DNA of 64,000 bases from Porticoccus sp964395715 (GTDB lineage: Bacteria > Pseudomonadota > Gammaproteobacteria > Pseudomonadales > Porticoccaceae), in assembly GCA_964395715.1 (NCBI GenBank), contig CAYNAU010000001.1:248001-312000 (forward strand), given 5' to 3'. The notes under the pieces were generated by a model. The model had not been told where the DNA came from. It was given only the letters and a program-made list of their open reading frames with translations, and searched no databases. Below are positions 27,075 through 36,382 of this stretch, piece after piece. Positions within the stretch are counted from its first letter, which is position 1, and each line of letters opens with the position of its first letter. The position numbers were made by a program, and so were the translations under genes.

Positions 27075-28187
27075 TCAGTCACAATTAATGTATTCCACCA
27101 CTTCCAGATCAAAACCGGATATACCGGTAAACCTGAAGGGTGCGCTCATCAACCGCATTTTATGCACCCCCAGATCCATCAGAATCTGCGAGCCGGTACC
27201 CACCTGCTGATAGACCACATCCGCGGCGCGTTGTGGCTGTGAAGGAAAGCCGCTGAGCATCTCATCCACGCTGGCATCGATATCATTGGCAGTTTCAGGG
27301 TAGTAGATAAACACCACAACGCCCCGACCTTCCTCGGCCACTTTCTCCATGGCGCGGGACAAACTCCAGCTGCGGTAGCCATCACCGGGCTCCATGGCAA
27401 ACAGGTCCCGGGCTGACTTATTGATATGCACACGTACCAGCGGCGGCTCACCGTTGGCCACATCTCCCATCACCAGCGCAAAATGCTTTTCGTTGCGAGC
27501 ACTGTCCAGGTAAGTCTTGAGGGTAAACTCCCCGTAATGAGTCTGGATGGGGCGCTCTTTGACGCAGTTGATGGTTTTCTCGGTGACCAGACGGTAGTGG
27601 ATCAGGTCGGCAATGGTGCCGATCTTCAGGTTGTGCTTGGCAGCAAAGGCTTCCAGGTCAGGACGGCGCGCCATGGTGCCGTCATCATTCATGATCTCGA
27701 CAATCACTGCCGCCTGTTCGAATCCGGCCATACGCGCCAAATCGCAGCCCGCTTCGGTATGCCCGGCACGGCTCAACACGCCACCGCGCTCCGCCCGCAG
27801 CGGAAAGATATGGCCGGGCTGGACGATATCCTGGGGGCGCGCATTACTAGCCACGGCGGCCTGCACGGTACGCGCCCGGTCGGCGGCGGAAATACCGGTG
27901 GTTACACCCTCGGCCGCCTCGATGGAAACGGTAAAATTGGTGCCGTGACCGGATTTATTTGAGTCCACCATCAACGGCAGATTGAGCTGCTGGCAACGCT
28001 CTTCGGACAGGGTCAGGCAGATCAGCCCACGGCCGTGGGTGGCCATAAAGTTGATATCCTCGGGCCTCACCATGGTGGCAGCCATGACCAGGTCACCTTC
28101 ATTTTCCCGGTCCTCATCATCCATCAGGATAACCATTTTCCCCTGACGAATATCTGCAACCAGTTCTTCAATACTGTTCAAAGCCAT
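27075..28187 (-). CDS. ribBA: 3,4-dihydroxy-2-butanone 4-phosphate synthase with degenerate RibA domain
   Basis: A 370-residue two-domain protein. The N-terminal RibB half (about 1-205) is intact: DDEDRENEGDLV (metal/substrate acids), THGRGLICL and RAGHTEAGCDLAR. The C-terminal half looks like GTP cyclohydrolase II, but the zinc cysteines are missing: the region after VRVHINKS has no C-x10-C-x-C. It therefore probably supplies only the RibB reaction, while ribA at 23145 makes the other precursor. Start at ATG 28187; an upstream TTG is less likely. No FMN-riboswitch-sized leader exists, since only 37 bases separate it from ribE. Confidence 0.93.
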   Translation of the reverse strand: MALNSIEELVADIRQGKMVILMDDEDRENEGDLVMAATMVRPEDINFMATHGRGLICLTLSEERCQQLNLPLMVDSNKSGHGTNFTVSIEAAEGVTTGISAADRARTVQAAVASNARPQDIVQPGHIFPLRAERGGVLSRAGHTEAGCDLARMAGFEQAAVIVEIMNDDGTMARRPDLEAFAAKHNLKIGTIADLIHYRLVTEKTINCVKERPIQTHYGEFTLKTYLDSARNEKHFALVMGDVANGEPPLVRVHINKSARDLFAMEPGDGYRSWSLSRAMEKVAEEGRGVVVFIYYPETANDIDASVDEMLSGFPSQPQRAADVVYQQVGTGSQILMDLGVHKMRLMSAPFRFTGISGFDLEVVEYINCD

Positions 28188-28224
28188 AAACAATTGCCGT
28201 TAATCTTGCTCGTATATTTGTCTG

Positions 28225-28833
28225 TCAGGCATCTGCCGCGCCATCACCCTGTAGCAGACGCTCCAGGTAACGGGCAATCAGATCCACCTCCAGATTTACG
28301 CGGGTACCCGCTTTATAGGTGTCCATCACCGTTTTCTCAAGGGTATGGGGCACGATATTCAGTTCGAACTCGGCGCCTTCCACCCTGTTTACCGTGAGGC
28401 TGGTGCCATCCACCGTGATGGAGCCCTTGTGGGCGATGTATTTTGCCAGCTCGCGGGGCGCGCGCAGTCGGAATCGTTCGGAACGTGCATCTGGATGGCG
28501 GCTTACCACTTCCCCGATTCCGTCCACGTGGCCTGACACCATGTGCCCACCCATACGCGTTTGCGGAGTCAGCGCCTTTTCCAGATTGACTTTTGTACCC
28601 ACATCCCAGTCGCCCACCGTGGTCAGGGACAGGGTTTCCGCGGACACATCCGCCACATAGCCATCACCGGGCATTTCCACTACCGTGAGACAGACACCGT
28701 TGGTGCTGATGCTGTCACCCAGCGCGATATCGCTCATATTCAGATCGTTGGTTTTTATCCTCAGCCGCAGATCGCCGCCCTTTTCTTCGCAGGCCGCCAC
28801 TTCTCCAACTGCTTCAACAATACCCGTGAACAC
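28225..28833 (-). CDS. ribE: Riboflavin synthase alpha chain
   Basis: A 202-residue enzyme dismutating two lumazines to riboflavin. Two lumazine-binding repeats are visible, each beginning with MFTGIVEAVGEV or MGGHMVSGHVDGIGEV, with NGVCLTV and DGTSLTVN in the cores. Length normal. It is 31 bases after ribD. Confidence 0.95.
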   Translation of the reverse strand: MFTGIVEAVGEVAACEEKGGDLRLRIKTNDLNMSDIALGDSISTNGVCLTVVEMPGDGYVADVSAETLSLTTVGDWDVGTKVNLEKALTPQTRMGGHMVSGHVDGIGEVVSRHPDARSERFRLRAPRELAKYIAHKGSITVDGTSLTVNRVEGAEFELNIVPHTLEKTVMDTYKAGTRVNLEVDLIARYLERLLQGDGAADA

Positions 28834-28864
28834 CTATGCTTTCTCCACTTGCGTCAGTGACTTC

Positions 28865-29974
28865 TCAGTTTATACCCTGTGCCGGGACGGGATGTGCGGT
28901 AATACGCCAGTCGTCCCCAACAGGCTGGATATCCACAATCTTCACTGACACCGCCTCGGACATATTTTCCAGGGGCAGCGCCAAGAGGGGCCGAGCCAGA
29001 CTGCCCAGCAGCTTGGGCGCCATATAGATGATCAACTCATCAGCCAGCCCCGCGGCAATAAAAGCCCCTGCCAGTTTGGCACCGGCTTCAACCAACACCT
29101 CATTGCATTCGCTGGTAGCCAGTACTTTCAGCAACCCTTTCAGGTCCACTTGGCCCTTGCCGTTGTCCAGCACCACTACCTCGGCACCGGGCAGCTGTCC
29201 CCGTTGAGCACTCGCCACCAGCGTGTCACCTCCATCCGTCAATAATTGCGCATCCCTTGGGGTGCGCAGCTTGCTGTCCACCACCACTCGCAGGGGTTGG
29301 TCCCGGGCGATATCTGCTGCATTTTCCAGATTCAGCTCGGTCGGCCTTACGGTGAGGGCCGGGTTGTCGAGCAACACGGTACCCACGCCGGTAATTATCG
29401 CTGAACTGCGGGCCCGCAAACGCTGTACATCACTGCGGGCAGCAGAGCCTGTTATCCACTGGCTCTCGCCGCTGGCCATAGCTGTGCGACCATCCAGGCT
29501 CATGGCCAGTTTTACCCTCACCCAGGGCAAACCGAGCCGCTGTCGTTTGATAAAACCGGGATTCAAGGTCATGGCTTCAGCTTCGAGCACCGGTCCATCG
29601 ACTGAAATTCCTGCCTGGCGCAGCGCTTCCAGCCCCCGGCCCGACACATTCGGGTTCGGGTCCTGCATGCCGTAGACCACCCGACTGACACCGGCCTTGA
29701 TCAGGGCATTGGCACAGGGAGGAGTTCGCCCCTGATGGCTGCAGGGTTCCAGTGTCACATAGGCAGTGGCACCCCTGGCCAGCTCTCCGGCTACCGCCAG
29801 AGCATTCACTTCTGCGTGCGCTTCTCCGGCTCGACGATGCCAGCCCTCGCCTACTACCTGATCACCATGGGCAATTACACAGCCCACTGAGGGATTCGGC
29901 ATGGTCGTGTAGCAACCCCGAGCGGCCAGTTCAACCGCCCTGGCCATGAGGCTAACATCCAGGGTGTCGGACAT
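28865..29974 (-). CDS. ribD: Bifunctional riboflavin deaminase-reductase RibD
   Basis: A 369-residue enzyme for the second and third riboflavin steps. The N-terminal deaminase (1-150) has HAEVNAL and PCSHQGRTPPC zinc motifs. The C-terminal reductase (150-369) has VRVKLAMSLDGRTA, GVGTVLLDNP and EAGAKLAGAF. I chose the ATG at 29974, five bases after the nrdR stop, over a TTG at 29983. Confidence 0.95.
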   Translation of the reverse strand: MSDTLDVSLMARAVELAARGCYTTMPNPSVGCVIAHGDQVVGEGWHRRAGEAHAEVNALAVAGELARGATAYVTLEPCSHQGRTPPCANALIKAGVSRVVYGMQDPNPNVSGRGLEALRQAGISVDGPVLEAEAMTLNPGFIKRQRLGLPWVRVKLAMSLDGRTAMASGESQWITGSAARSDVQRLRARSSAIITGVGTVLLDNPALTVRPTELNLENAADIARDQPLRVVVDSKLRTPRDAQLLTDGGDTLVASAQRGQLPGAEVVVLDNGKGQVDLKGLLKVLATSECNEVLVEAGAKLAGAFIAAGLADELIIYMAPKLLGSLARPLLALPLENMSEAVSVKIVDIQPVGDDWRITAHPVPAQGIN

Positions 29975-29979
29975 TACCG

Positions 29980-30453
29980 TCAATCCCTACTACTTTCGGG
30001 AAGGTTTTTTTCCAGGCGGTCCAGTTCAGCACGAAACTCGCTGAGGTCCTGGAAGCTTCGGTAAACCGACGCAAAGCGCACATAAGCTACTTCATCCAGC
30101 TCCCGCAAGTGTTCCATCACCAGCTCCCCGACCATACGAGAGGTTACTTCCCGCTCACCGGTCGCCCGCAGCTGGTGCTGAATCTGGGAAATGGCACCTT
30201 CTATACGCTCAATGCTAACCGGACGTTTTTCCAGCGCCCGCAACAGGCCGGCGCGCAGTTTATCTTCATCAAAGGGTTCGCGGGTTTCATCCTGCTTGAT
30301 TACCCGGGGCATCAGCAGCTCGGGCATCTCATAGGTGGTAAAACGCTCTTTGCAGGACAGGCATTCACGACGACGGCGCACCTGACCACCTTCGGCCACC
30401 AGTCGCGAATCGATCACCTTGGTTTCATCGGCATTACAGAAGGGACAATGCAT
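29980..30453 (-). CDS. nrdR: Transcriptional repressor NrdR
   Basis: A 157-residue nucleotide-sensing repressor of ribonucleotide reductase genes. An N-terminal zinc ribbon MHCPFC...RRRRECLSCKERF is followed by an ATP-cone domain (about 45-140) with PRVIKQDETREPFDEDKLRAGL. It starts the riboflavin operon, as is common. No NrdR box was recognised within the window. Confidence 0.96.
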   Translation of the reverse strand: MHCPFCNADETKVIDSRLVAEGGQVRRRRECLSCKERFTTYEMPELLMPRVIKQDETREPFDEDKLRAGLLRALEKRPVSIERIEGAISQIQHQLRATGEREVTSRMVGELVMEHLRELDEVAYVRFASVYRSFQDLSEFRAELDRLEKNLPESSRD

Positions 30454-30547
30454 GGCTCAAGCCACCTGTTTGAACTGGGGCGCATGGTACCACATTTTGA
30501 CTGCCAGCCCGCCCGTAGAGCCGTTTCGCCAGCATAGAGCGAAAGAC

Positions 30548-30571
30548 AAAAAAGCCCCGCCAGAGCGGGGC
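30548..30571 (-). terminator. Rho-independent terminator of glyA
   Basis: On the minus strand GCCCCGC-TCTG-GCGGGGC is followed by six T. It lies 23 bases after the glyA stop and before nrdR. Confidence 0.9.
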
Positions 30572-30593
30572 CGTCAAAGAATACAATCAGGCC

Positions 30594-31853
30594 TTAACCG
30601 TAAACCGGGAAGCGGCCACAAATCTCCAGCACCTTGGCCCTGGTCGCCGGAATCACTTCTTCGGAAGTGCCGTTTTCAAGGCTGTCCAGCACATCGCAGA
30701 TCCAGTGGGCCAGCTGCACGCTCTCTTCCTCTTTGAAACCGCGGGTGGTAATCGCAGGCGTGCCCACACGCAGGCCGGAAGTAATGAACGGCGAACGGGG
30801 ATCGTTTGGCACCGCGTTTTTGTTCACGGTGATGTATGCACGACCGAGAGCCTCGTCCGCATCCTTCCCGGTATATTCCTTGCCGATCAGGTCCACCAGC
30901 ATCAGGTGGTTCTCGGTACCCTTGGAGACGATATTAATACCGCGCTCCATGAAGGTGGCAGCCATCGCCTTGGCATTTTTCACGACCTGCTGCTGGTAGG
31001 TCTTGAACTCATCGCTCATGGCTTCCTTGAAGGACACCGCCTTGGCTGCAATCACGTGGCACAGCGGGCCACCCTGTCCACCAGGGAATACTGCAGAGTT
31101 GATCTTCTTGGCCAGTTCTTCGCTGTTAGTGAGGATGATACCGCCGCGGGGGCCGCGCAGGGTTTTGTGCGTGGTGGACGTCACCACATCGGCGAAAGGC
31201 ATCGGGTTCGGGTAAACGCCTGCGGCAATCAGACCGGCCACGTGTGCCATGTCCACCATCAGGTAGGCGCCCACCTTGTCGGCGATATCGCGGAAACGCT
31301 GCCAGTCCAAAATACCGGAATAAGCAGAGAAACCGGCAACGATCATTTTCGGCTTGTGCTCCAGCGCCAGGGCTTCCACTTGATCGTAATCGACCAGACC
31401 GGTTTCCGGATTCAGGCCGTACTGCACAGCATTGTAGATCTTGCCGGAGAAGTTCGGCTTGGCACCGTGGGTCAGGTGACCACCGGCATCGAGGCTCATA
31501 CCCAGCACAGTGTCTCCGGGCAGGCACAGGGCCTGATAAACGGCACTGTTGGCCTGAGAACCGGAGTGCGGCTGCACGTTGGCGAAATCCGCACCGAATA
31601 GTTGCTTGACGCGCTCAATCGCCAGCTCTTCCGTCTTGTCGACAAACTCACAACCACCGTAATAACGCTTGTGGGGATAACCCTCGGCGTACTTGTTGGT
31701 GAGCTTGGTACCCTGGGCCGCCATGACAGCGGGACTGGTGTAGTTCTCGGAAGCAATCAGCTCGAGGTGCTCTTCCTGGCGCTGCTCTTCCTGCTGGATG
31801 GCAGCCCAGATTTCCGGGTCAAAACTGGCAATGGTGACGTCTTTATCGAACAT
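30594..31853 (-). CDS. glyA: Serine hydroxymethyltransferase
   Basis: A 419-residue PLP enzyme making glycine and methylene-THF from serine. It shows HSGSQANSAVY, HGAKPNFSGK, VDMAHVAGLIAAGVYPNP, and the PLP lysine in TTTHKTLRGPRGG (here STTHKTLRGPRGG). The ATG at 31853 (MFDKDVTI) gives the normal length; the longer frame upstream is not conserved. Single-gene unit with its own terminator. Confidence 0.97.
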   Translation of the reverse strand: MFDKDVTIASFDPEIWAAIQQEEQRQEEHLELIASENYTSPAVMAAQGTKLTNKYAEGYPHKRYYGGCEFVDKTEELAIERVKQLFGADFANVQPHSGSQANSAVYQALCLPGDTVLGMSLDAGGHLTHGAKPNFSGKIYNAVQYGLNPETGLVDYDQVEALALEHKPKMIVAGFSAYSGILDWQRFRDIADKVGAYLMVDMAHVAGLIAAGVYPNPMPFADVVTSTTHKTLRGPRGGIILTNSEELAKKINSAVFPGGQGGPLCHVIAAKAVSFKEAMSDEFKTYQQQVVKNAKAMAATFMERGINIVSKGTENHLMLVDLIGKEYTGKDADEALGRAYITVNKNAVPNDPRSPFITSGLRVGTPAITTRGFKEEESVQLAHWICDVLDSLENGTSEEVIPATRAKVLEICGRFPVYG

Positions 31854-31951
31854 GGATCTCACACTGGTGGTTGGCCTGAAAAAAGAGCGCGAATTGTACA
31901 CAAATCCACCATTGAATCCCACGTTAAAAATGCCCTAAACAGCTTGGGCAT

Positions 31952-34900
31952 TTACATATTGCGTCGGTACAGCCCCCCCACCCGGTAAAGGGCCTCGCTC
32001 ATCTGCCCCAGGGAGCAGCTCTTGGCCACTTCCATCAGGCATTCGAAGGTATTGCCACGGCTCAGCACCACCTGCTGCAACCGCTTCAGGGCATCGTCAC
32101 ATTGCTCGCCATGCAGTGCCTTGTAGGCATTGAGGTTATCCACCTGTCGTTGCTTTTCAGCATCGTCGGATCGGGCCAGTTCACGGCCCTCAATGGTTTC
32201 CTCAGTACCGGCTTCCGGCAGGAAGGTATTCACACCGATCAGCGGCAGAGAACCGTCGTGCTTACGGTGTTCGTAATACATGCTCTCTTCCTGGATCTTG
32301 CCGCGCTGGTACATGGTATCCATGGCACCCAGCACCCCGCCGCGCTCGGAAATACGCTCGAACTCGGCGTATACCGCCTCCTCCACCAGGTCGGTGAGCT
32401 GCTCGACAATAAACGAACCCTGCCAGGGGTTTTCGCAGTAGTTGAGGCCGAATTCCTTGTTGATGATCATCTGGATCGCCACCGCCCGGCGCACGGATTC
32501 CGTGGTCGGCGTGGTAATCGCCTCGTCGTAGGCGTTGGTGTGCAAACTGTTGGTGTTGTCGAAAATCGCGTAAAGCGCCTGTAACGTGGTGCGAATGTCG
32601 TTGAAACTCATCTCTTGCGCATGCAGGCTGCGACCCGAAGTCTGGATGTGATACTTCAACATCTGGCTGCGTGGGCTCGCACCGTAGCGCTCCTTCATGG
32701 CCCGCGCCCAGATGCGCCGCGCCACCCGACCCATCACCGTGTACTCTGGGTCCATGCCGTTGGAGAAGAAGAAGCTGAAGTTGGGCACGAAGTCGTCCAC
32801 CTTCATGCCGCGCGCCAGGTAATACTCCACCAGGGTAAAGCCATTGGACAGGGTAAATGCCAGCTGCGAGATCGGGTTGGCCCCGGCCTCGGCGATGTGA
32901 TAACCGCTCACCGATACGCTGTAGTAGTTTCTCACCTTGTTGTCGATAAAGAACGCCTGCACATCGCCCATCATGGTCAGGGCAAAAGCGGTGGAGAAGA
33001 TGCAGGTGTTCTGCGCCTGGTCCTCCTTGAGGATATCCGCCTGCACAGTGCCGCGCACCGCCGCCAGAGTTTCGGCGCGGATACGGGCATAGGTCTCGGC
33101 ATCCACCAGTTTGTCACCACTGATGCCCAGCAATGCCAGCCCCAGGCCATTGTGCCCTTCAGGCAGGTTACCGGCGTATTCCGGACGCGGCCTGTCGCCG
33201 AACCAGGCATCGAGTTTCCTCTGCGCCCCATCCCAGAGATTGTTTTCTTTCAGATGTTTCTCTACCTGCTGATCGATGGCGGTGTTCATAAAGAACGCCA
33301 GAATCATCGGCGCCGGGCCGTTGATGGTGATCGACACCGAGGTGGTCGGCGCGCACAAGTCGAAACCGGAATAGAGTTTCTTCATGTCATCCAGGGTGGC
33401 GATCGAAACCCCGGAATTGCCCACCTTGCCCCAGATATCGGGACGTGGGTCCGGGTCGGCACCGTACAGGGTCACCGAATCGAAAGCGGTGGAGAGTCTG
33501 GCAGCGGCCTGCCCCCGGGACAGGTAGTGAAAGCGGCGGTTGGTGCGTTCCGGCGTGCCCTCACCGGCAAACATACGGGTGGGATCCTCGCCCATTCGCC
33601 GGTAGGGAAATACCCCGGCGGTGTACGGATAACTGCCGGGCAGGTTTTCCGCCAGCAGGAAGGCCAGCAATTCGCCCCAGTCCTTGTAGGGCGGCGGTGA
33701 AATTTTCTGAATCATCAAGTGACTGAGGGATTCCACATAGTTGTCGCCGGTGATGTCCTTACCACGCACCTGGTAACAGTATTGATCGTCCTCGACCCCG
33801 GCCTTGCGTTCTGGCCATTCCTGCAACAGGCGAATGGATTCACCACTGAGGTCGGAGACCGCCGCGTTATAACGCTGGCGCAAAGTGCGCAGGGTGTTGT
33901 CCGCTTCACCGTCGGTTAACGCAGACGCAGGATAAAGCCCCAGAGGTTCGGGACGCTGGGGATCATCCAGCTCACACAACACCTGGTAATGGTGATAAGC
34001 CTTGGCCGCCAGTTCCGCCTGCTGCACATTGCGGGCTTTTACCTGGCGGGCACTTTCACTGATTTCCGCCAGGTAGCGCACCCTGCTGCCGGGAATTAAC
34101 GCCACGGAACGGGATTCCGCCAATTCGTCACCAGAGGGCGGCAACCACCGCCGCTCATCCAGACCAGCCTTATTCACTAGCAAGCGGCACAGGTGGTAAA
34201 AGGCGCGATTCACACCGGGATCGTTGAACTGGCTGGCAATGGTTGGGTAAACGGGAATCTGGTCACCACTGACATCAAAGGCATTGCGGTTGCGTTGCCA
34301 CTGCTTGCGAATATCCCGCAGGGCATCTTCGGCACCACGCTTGTCGTACTTGTTGAGAATGACCATATCGGCGTAATCGATCATGTCGATTTTTTCCAGC
34401 TGGCTGGCCGCGCCGTAATCGCTGGTCATGATGTACAGGGAAAAATCCACCAGATCGACAATCTCGGAATCGCTCTGGCCAATCCCCGCCGTTTCCACCA
34501 GCACCAGATCGTAGCCAAGGGATTTCAGAAACAGGGTTACGTCACCGAGCATTTCACTGGTGGCCAGATGCTGGCGGCGGGTAGCCATGGAACGCATATA
34601 GATTTGCGAAGATGCCAGACTGTTCATGCGAATTCGGTCACCGAGCAATGCGCCACCGGTGCGTCGGCGAGTCGGGTCGACCGCCAGCACGGCAATGCGC
34701 ATTTCCGGGCGGTGCAACAGAAAGCGGCTCAGCAGTTCATCCACGGTACTGCTCTTGCCCGCACCCCCGGTACCGGTCACACCCACGACCGGGGTATCTC
34801 CAGCGGCCAGTTGCCAGGCTTTCTTCAACCGAGCGAGTTCCGACTCGGAAACAGCGCCCTCCTCAATGGCAGAGATCATCTGTGCTACGGCAATTTCATC

Positions 34901-35395
34901 CGCCAGGGCCGGCTGTTGTGGCACTGAAGTGGCAGAACGGGCATGTTTGGCTCGAGCCACCAAGTCCTCGATCATGCCGGTCAGGCCCATTTCCATACCG
35001 TGGGTGGGGTGGTAAATGCGGTTCACCCCGGCGGCTTCCAACTCGGCAATTTCTTCCAGAGTAATGGTGCCTCCGCCACCACCGAATACCTGAATGTGCC
35101 CGGCGTTGTGCTCCTGTAACAGGGCCATCATGTAGCGGAAATACTCCATGTGCCCGCCCTGGTAGGAGCTAATGGCAATGGCATCGGCATCTTCCTGAAT
35201 CGCGGCGCGCACCACATCATCAACGCTGCGGTTGTGGCCGAGGTGTATCACCTCTACGCCACTGGCCTGAATCAGCCGCCGCATGACATTAATGGCCGCA
35301 TCGTGGCCGTCAAACAGCGAGGCCGCGGTCACAATACGTAACGGCGTGGTTTCAGCAGCCGGTTGTTGCTGTTGTTCTGGTATGACCGCAGTCAT
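31952..35395 (-). CDS. icmF: Fused isobutyryl-CoA mutase IcmF (adenosylcobalamin dependent)
   Basis: A 1147-residue fusion. Residues about 18-150 form the B12-binding domain (FDGHDAAINVMRR with lower-ligand His31, and SSYQGG); about 160-420 a MeaB-like chaperone GTPase with P-loop GVTGTGGAGKSS (205-216) and NKYDKRG. The rest is the mutase barrel (TAFDSVTLYG, KVGNSGVSIATLDDM, SVSITINGPAPMILAFFMNTAID). It interconverts isobutyryl- and n-butyryl-CoA (some members also pivalyl-CoA). The order B12-GTPase-mutase and the phenylalanine in TAFDS separate it from methylmalonyl-CoA mutase. Divergent from a FadR-type regulator with a palindromic operator between them. Confidence 0.95.
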   Translation of the reverse strand: MTAVIPEQQQQPAAETTPLRIVTAASLFDGHDAAINVMRRLIQASGVEVIHLGHNRSVDDVVRAAIQEDADAIAISSYQGGHMEYFRYMMALLQEHNAGHIQVFGGGGGTITLEEIAELEAAGVNRIYHPTHGMEMGLTGMIEDLVARAKHARSATSVPQQPALADEIAVAQMISAIEEGAVSESELARLKKAWQLAAGDTPVVGVTGTGGAGKSSTVDELLSRFLLHRPEMRIAVLAVDPTRRRTGGALLGDRIRMNSLASSQIYMRSMATRRQHLATSEMLGDVTLFLKSLGYDLVLVETAGIGQSDSEIVDLVDFSLYIMTSDYGAASQLEKIDMIDYADMVILNKYDKRGAEDALRDIRKQWQRNRNAFDVSGDQIPVYPTIASQFNDPGVNRAFYHLCRLLVNKAGLDERRWLPPSGDELAESRSVALIPGSRVRYLAEISESARQVKARNVQQAELAAKAYHHYQVLCELDDPQRPEPLGLYPASALTDGEADNTLRTLRQRYNAAVSDLSGESIRLLQEWPERKAGVEDDQYCYQVRGKDITGDNYVESLSHLMIQKISPPPYKDWGELLAFLLAENLPGSYPYTAGVFPYRRMGEDPTRMFAGEGTPERTNRRFHYLSRGQAAARLSTAFDSVTLYGADPDPRPDIWGKVGNSGVSIATLDDMKKLYSGFDLCAPTTSVSITINGPAPMILAFFMNTAIDQQVEKHLKENNLWDGAQRKLDAWFGDRPRPEYAGNLPEGHNGLGLALLGISGDKLVDAETYARIRAETLAAVRGTVQADILKEDQAQNTCIFSTAFALTMMGDVQAFFIDNKVRNYYSVSVSGYHIAEAGANPISQLAFTLSNGFTLVEYYLARGMKVDDFVPNFSFFFSNGMDPEYTVMGRVARRIWARAMKERYGASPRSQMLKYHIQTSGRSLHAQEMSFNDIRTTLQALYAIFDNTNSLHTNAYDEAITTPTTESVRRAVAIQMIINKEFGLNYCENPWQGSFIVEQLTDLVEEAVYAEFERISERGGVLGAMDTMYQRGKIQEESMYYEHRKHDGSLPLIGVNTFLPEAGTEETIEGRELARSDDAEKQRQVDNLNAYKALHGEQCDDALKRLQQVVLSRGNTFECLMEVAKSCSLGQMSEALYRVGGLYRRNM

Positions 35396-35492
35396 GGCTA
35401 CCCCCGAGATAGCAGTGGCGGGACGCTGGCCTCGAACAGAGTGAGCCTCGGCCTTTTACCCCCAACATGTTATTAATAGCTCAAACGATGCT

Positions 35493-35515
35493 GACATATT
35501 GTCGGACAATATGTC
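35493..35515. promoter_or_regulatory. Perfect 23-bp palindromic operator between icmF and its regulator
   Basis: GACATATTGTC-G-GACAATATGTC, perfect 11-base arms around a single G. The core TTGTCGGACAA has the GT-N3-AC form bound by FadR-subfamily GntR repressors. It is 98 bases before the icmF ATG and 79 before the regulator ATG, so one site could control both. Confidence 0.82.
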
Positions 35516-35593
35516 AATTATAGGAAAGTCTGCTATTCTCGCCTTATTGATTGCCTATCGCGGTACCGGAAGCCCGCAAAGGAACCACACAAC

Positions 35594-36325
35594 ATGCCAA
35601 CATCTGTCAGCTTTGATCGCCTCGCCCACCAACCGGCCTACAAGGTGGTGAGTGAGAAAATTCGCAACGCCATTGTCAGCGGTGAGATACAGGCCGGTGA
35701 CCTGCTGCCCACCGAAACCGACCTGGCTGAACAATTTGGTGTAACCCGATCAACCGTGCGCGAAGCCATTCGCCTGCTGGAACACGGCGGCATTATCGGT
35801 CGCGCCGGACGCAAACGGCTGGTGGTTACCCTGCCCGGCATGGAGGCTGTGGGTCGATCGGTGAGTTCGGCGATGCTGATGCACCAGGTCACCTACGAAG
35901 AACTGTGGCAGGTCGCCATGGGTTTGGAACCGCTGGCTGGCAAACTGGCCTGCCTATCGGCCACCGAAGAAGAAAAGCAATGTCTGGCGGACAACCTGGC
36001 GCTTACCGAACAGGCGATGGACAACCACGACGCGCTGCTGAAAGTAGAAATTGAATTTCATAACCTGGTCGCTGAGGCCACCCACAACAATGCCCTGCTG
36101 CTGGCCCGTGCACCCCTCAATGAGCTGTTCTACCCTGCCTGGGGTGCCATTATCCGCGCCCTGTCACCGGGCGAACGTATCCTGGTGGCTCACCAGCATG
36201 TGTTCGACGCCATCTGCACGGGTGACCAAGACAAGGCCGAAGAATGGATGAAAAAACATATGCGCGACTTCCGCCGCGGTATTGAAATGGGCAACCTGGG
36301 ATTTGATCAACCTGTGCAGAGCTAA
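35594..36325 (+). CDS. GntR-family (FadR subfamily) transcriptional regulator
   Basis: A 243-residue repressor: winged HTH (about 11-75; AGDLLPTETDLAEQFGVTRSTVREAIRLLEHGGII) and a C-terminal all-helical FCD ligand domain (about 95-230) with EIEFHNLVAEATHN and AHQHVFDAICTGD, whose Asp/His residues normally bind a metal. The ligand is probably an organic acid or acyl-CoA linked to branched-chain or butyrate metabolism, judged from divergence with icmF (inference). Confidence 0.9.
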   Translation: MPTSVSFDRLAHQPAYKVVSEKIRNAIVSGEIQAGDLLPTETDLAEQFGVTRSTVREAIRLLEHGGIIGRAGRKRLVVTLPGMEAVGRSVSSAMLMHQVTYEELWQVAMGLEPLAGKLACLSATEEEKQCLADNLALTEQAMDNHDALLKVEIEFHNLVAEATHNNALLLARAPLNELFYPAWGAIIRALSPGERILVAHQHVFDAICTGDQDKAEEWMKKHMRDFRRGIEMGNLGFDQPVQS

Positions 36326-36382
36326 GCGCATTTCTTTCTTCAGCTCTGGATATATGGCGTGTAAATATGGCACGTTAACATC

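Noticed and set aside
28188..28224. Possible FMN riboswitch before ribBA
   Set aside because: Only 37 bases separate ribE and ribBA, too few for the element.
32615..33700. Open frame of 361 codons opposite icmF
   Set aside because: Antisense shadow of the conserved mutase domain; composition rich in His, Gly and Arg as expected from reversed codons.
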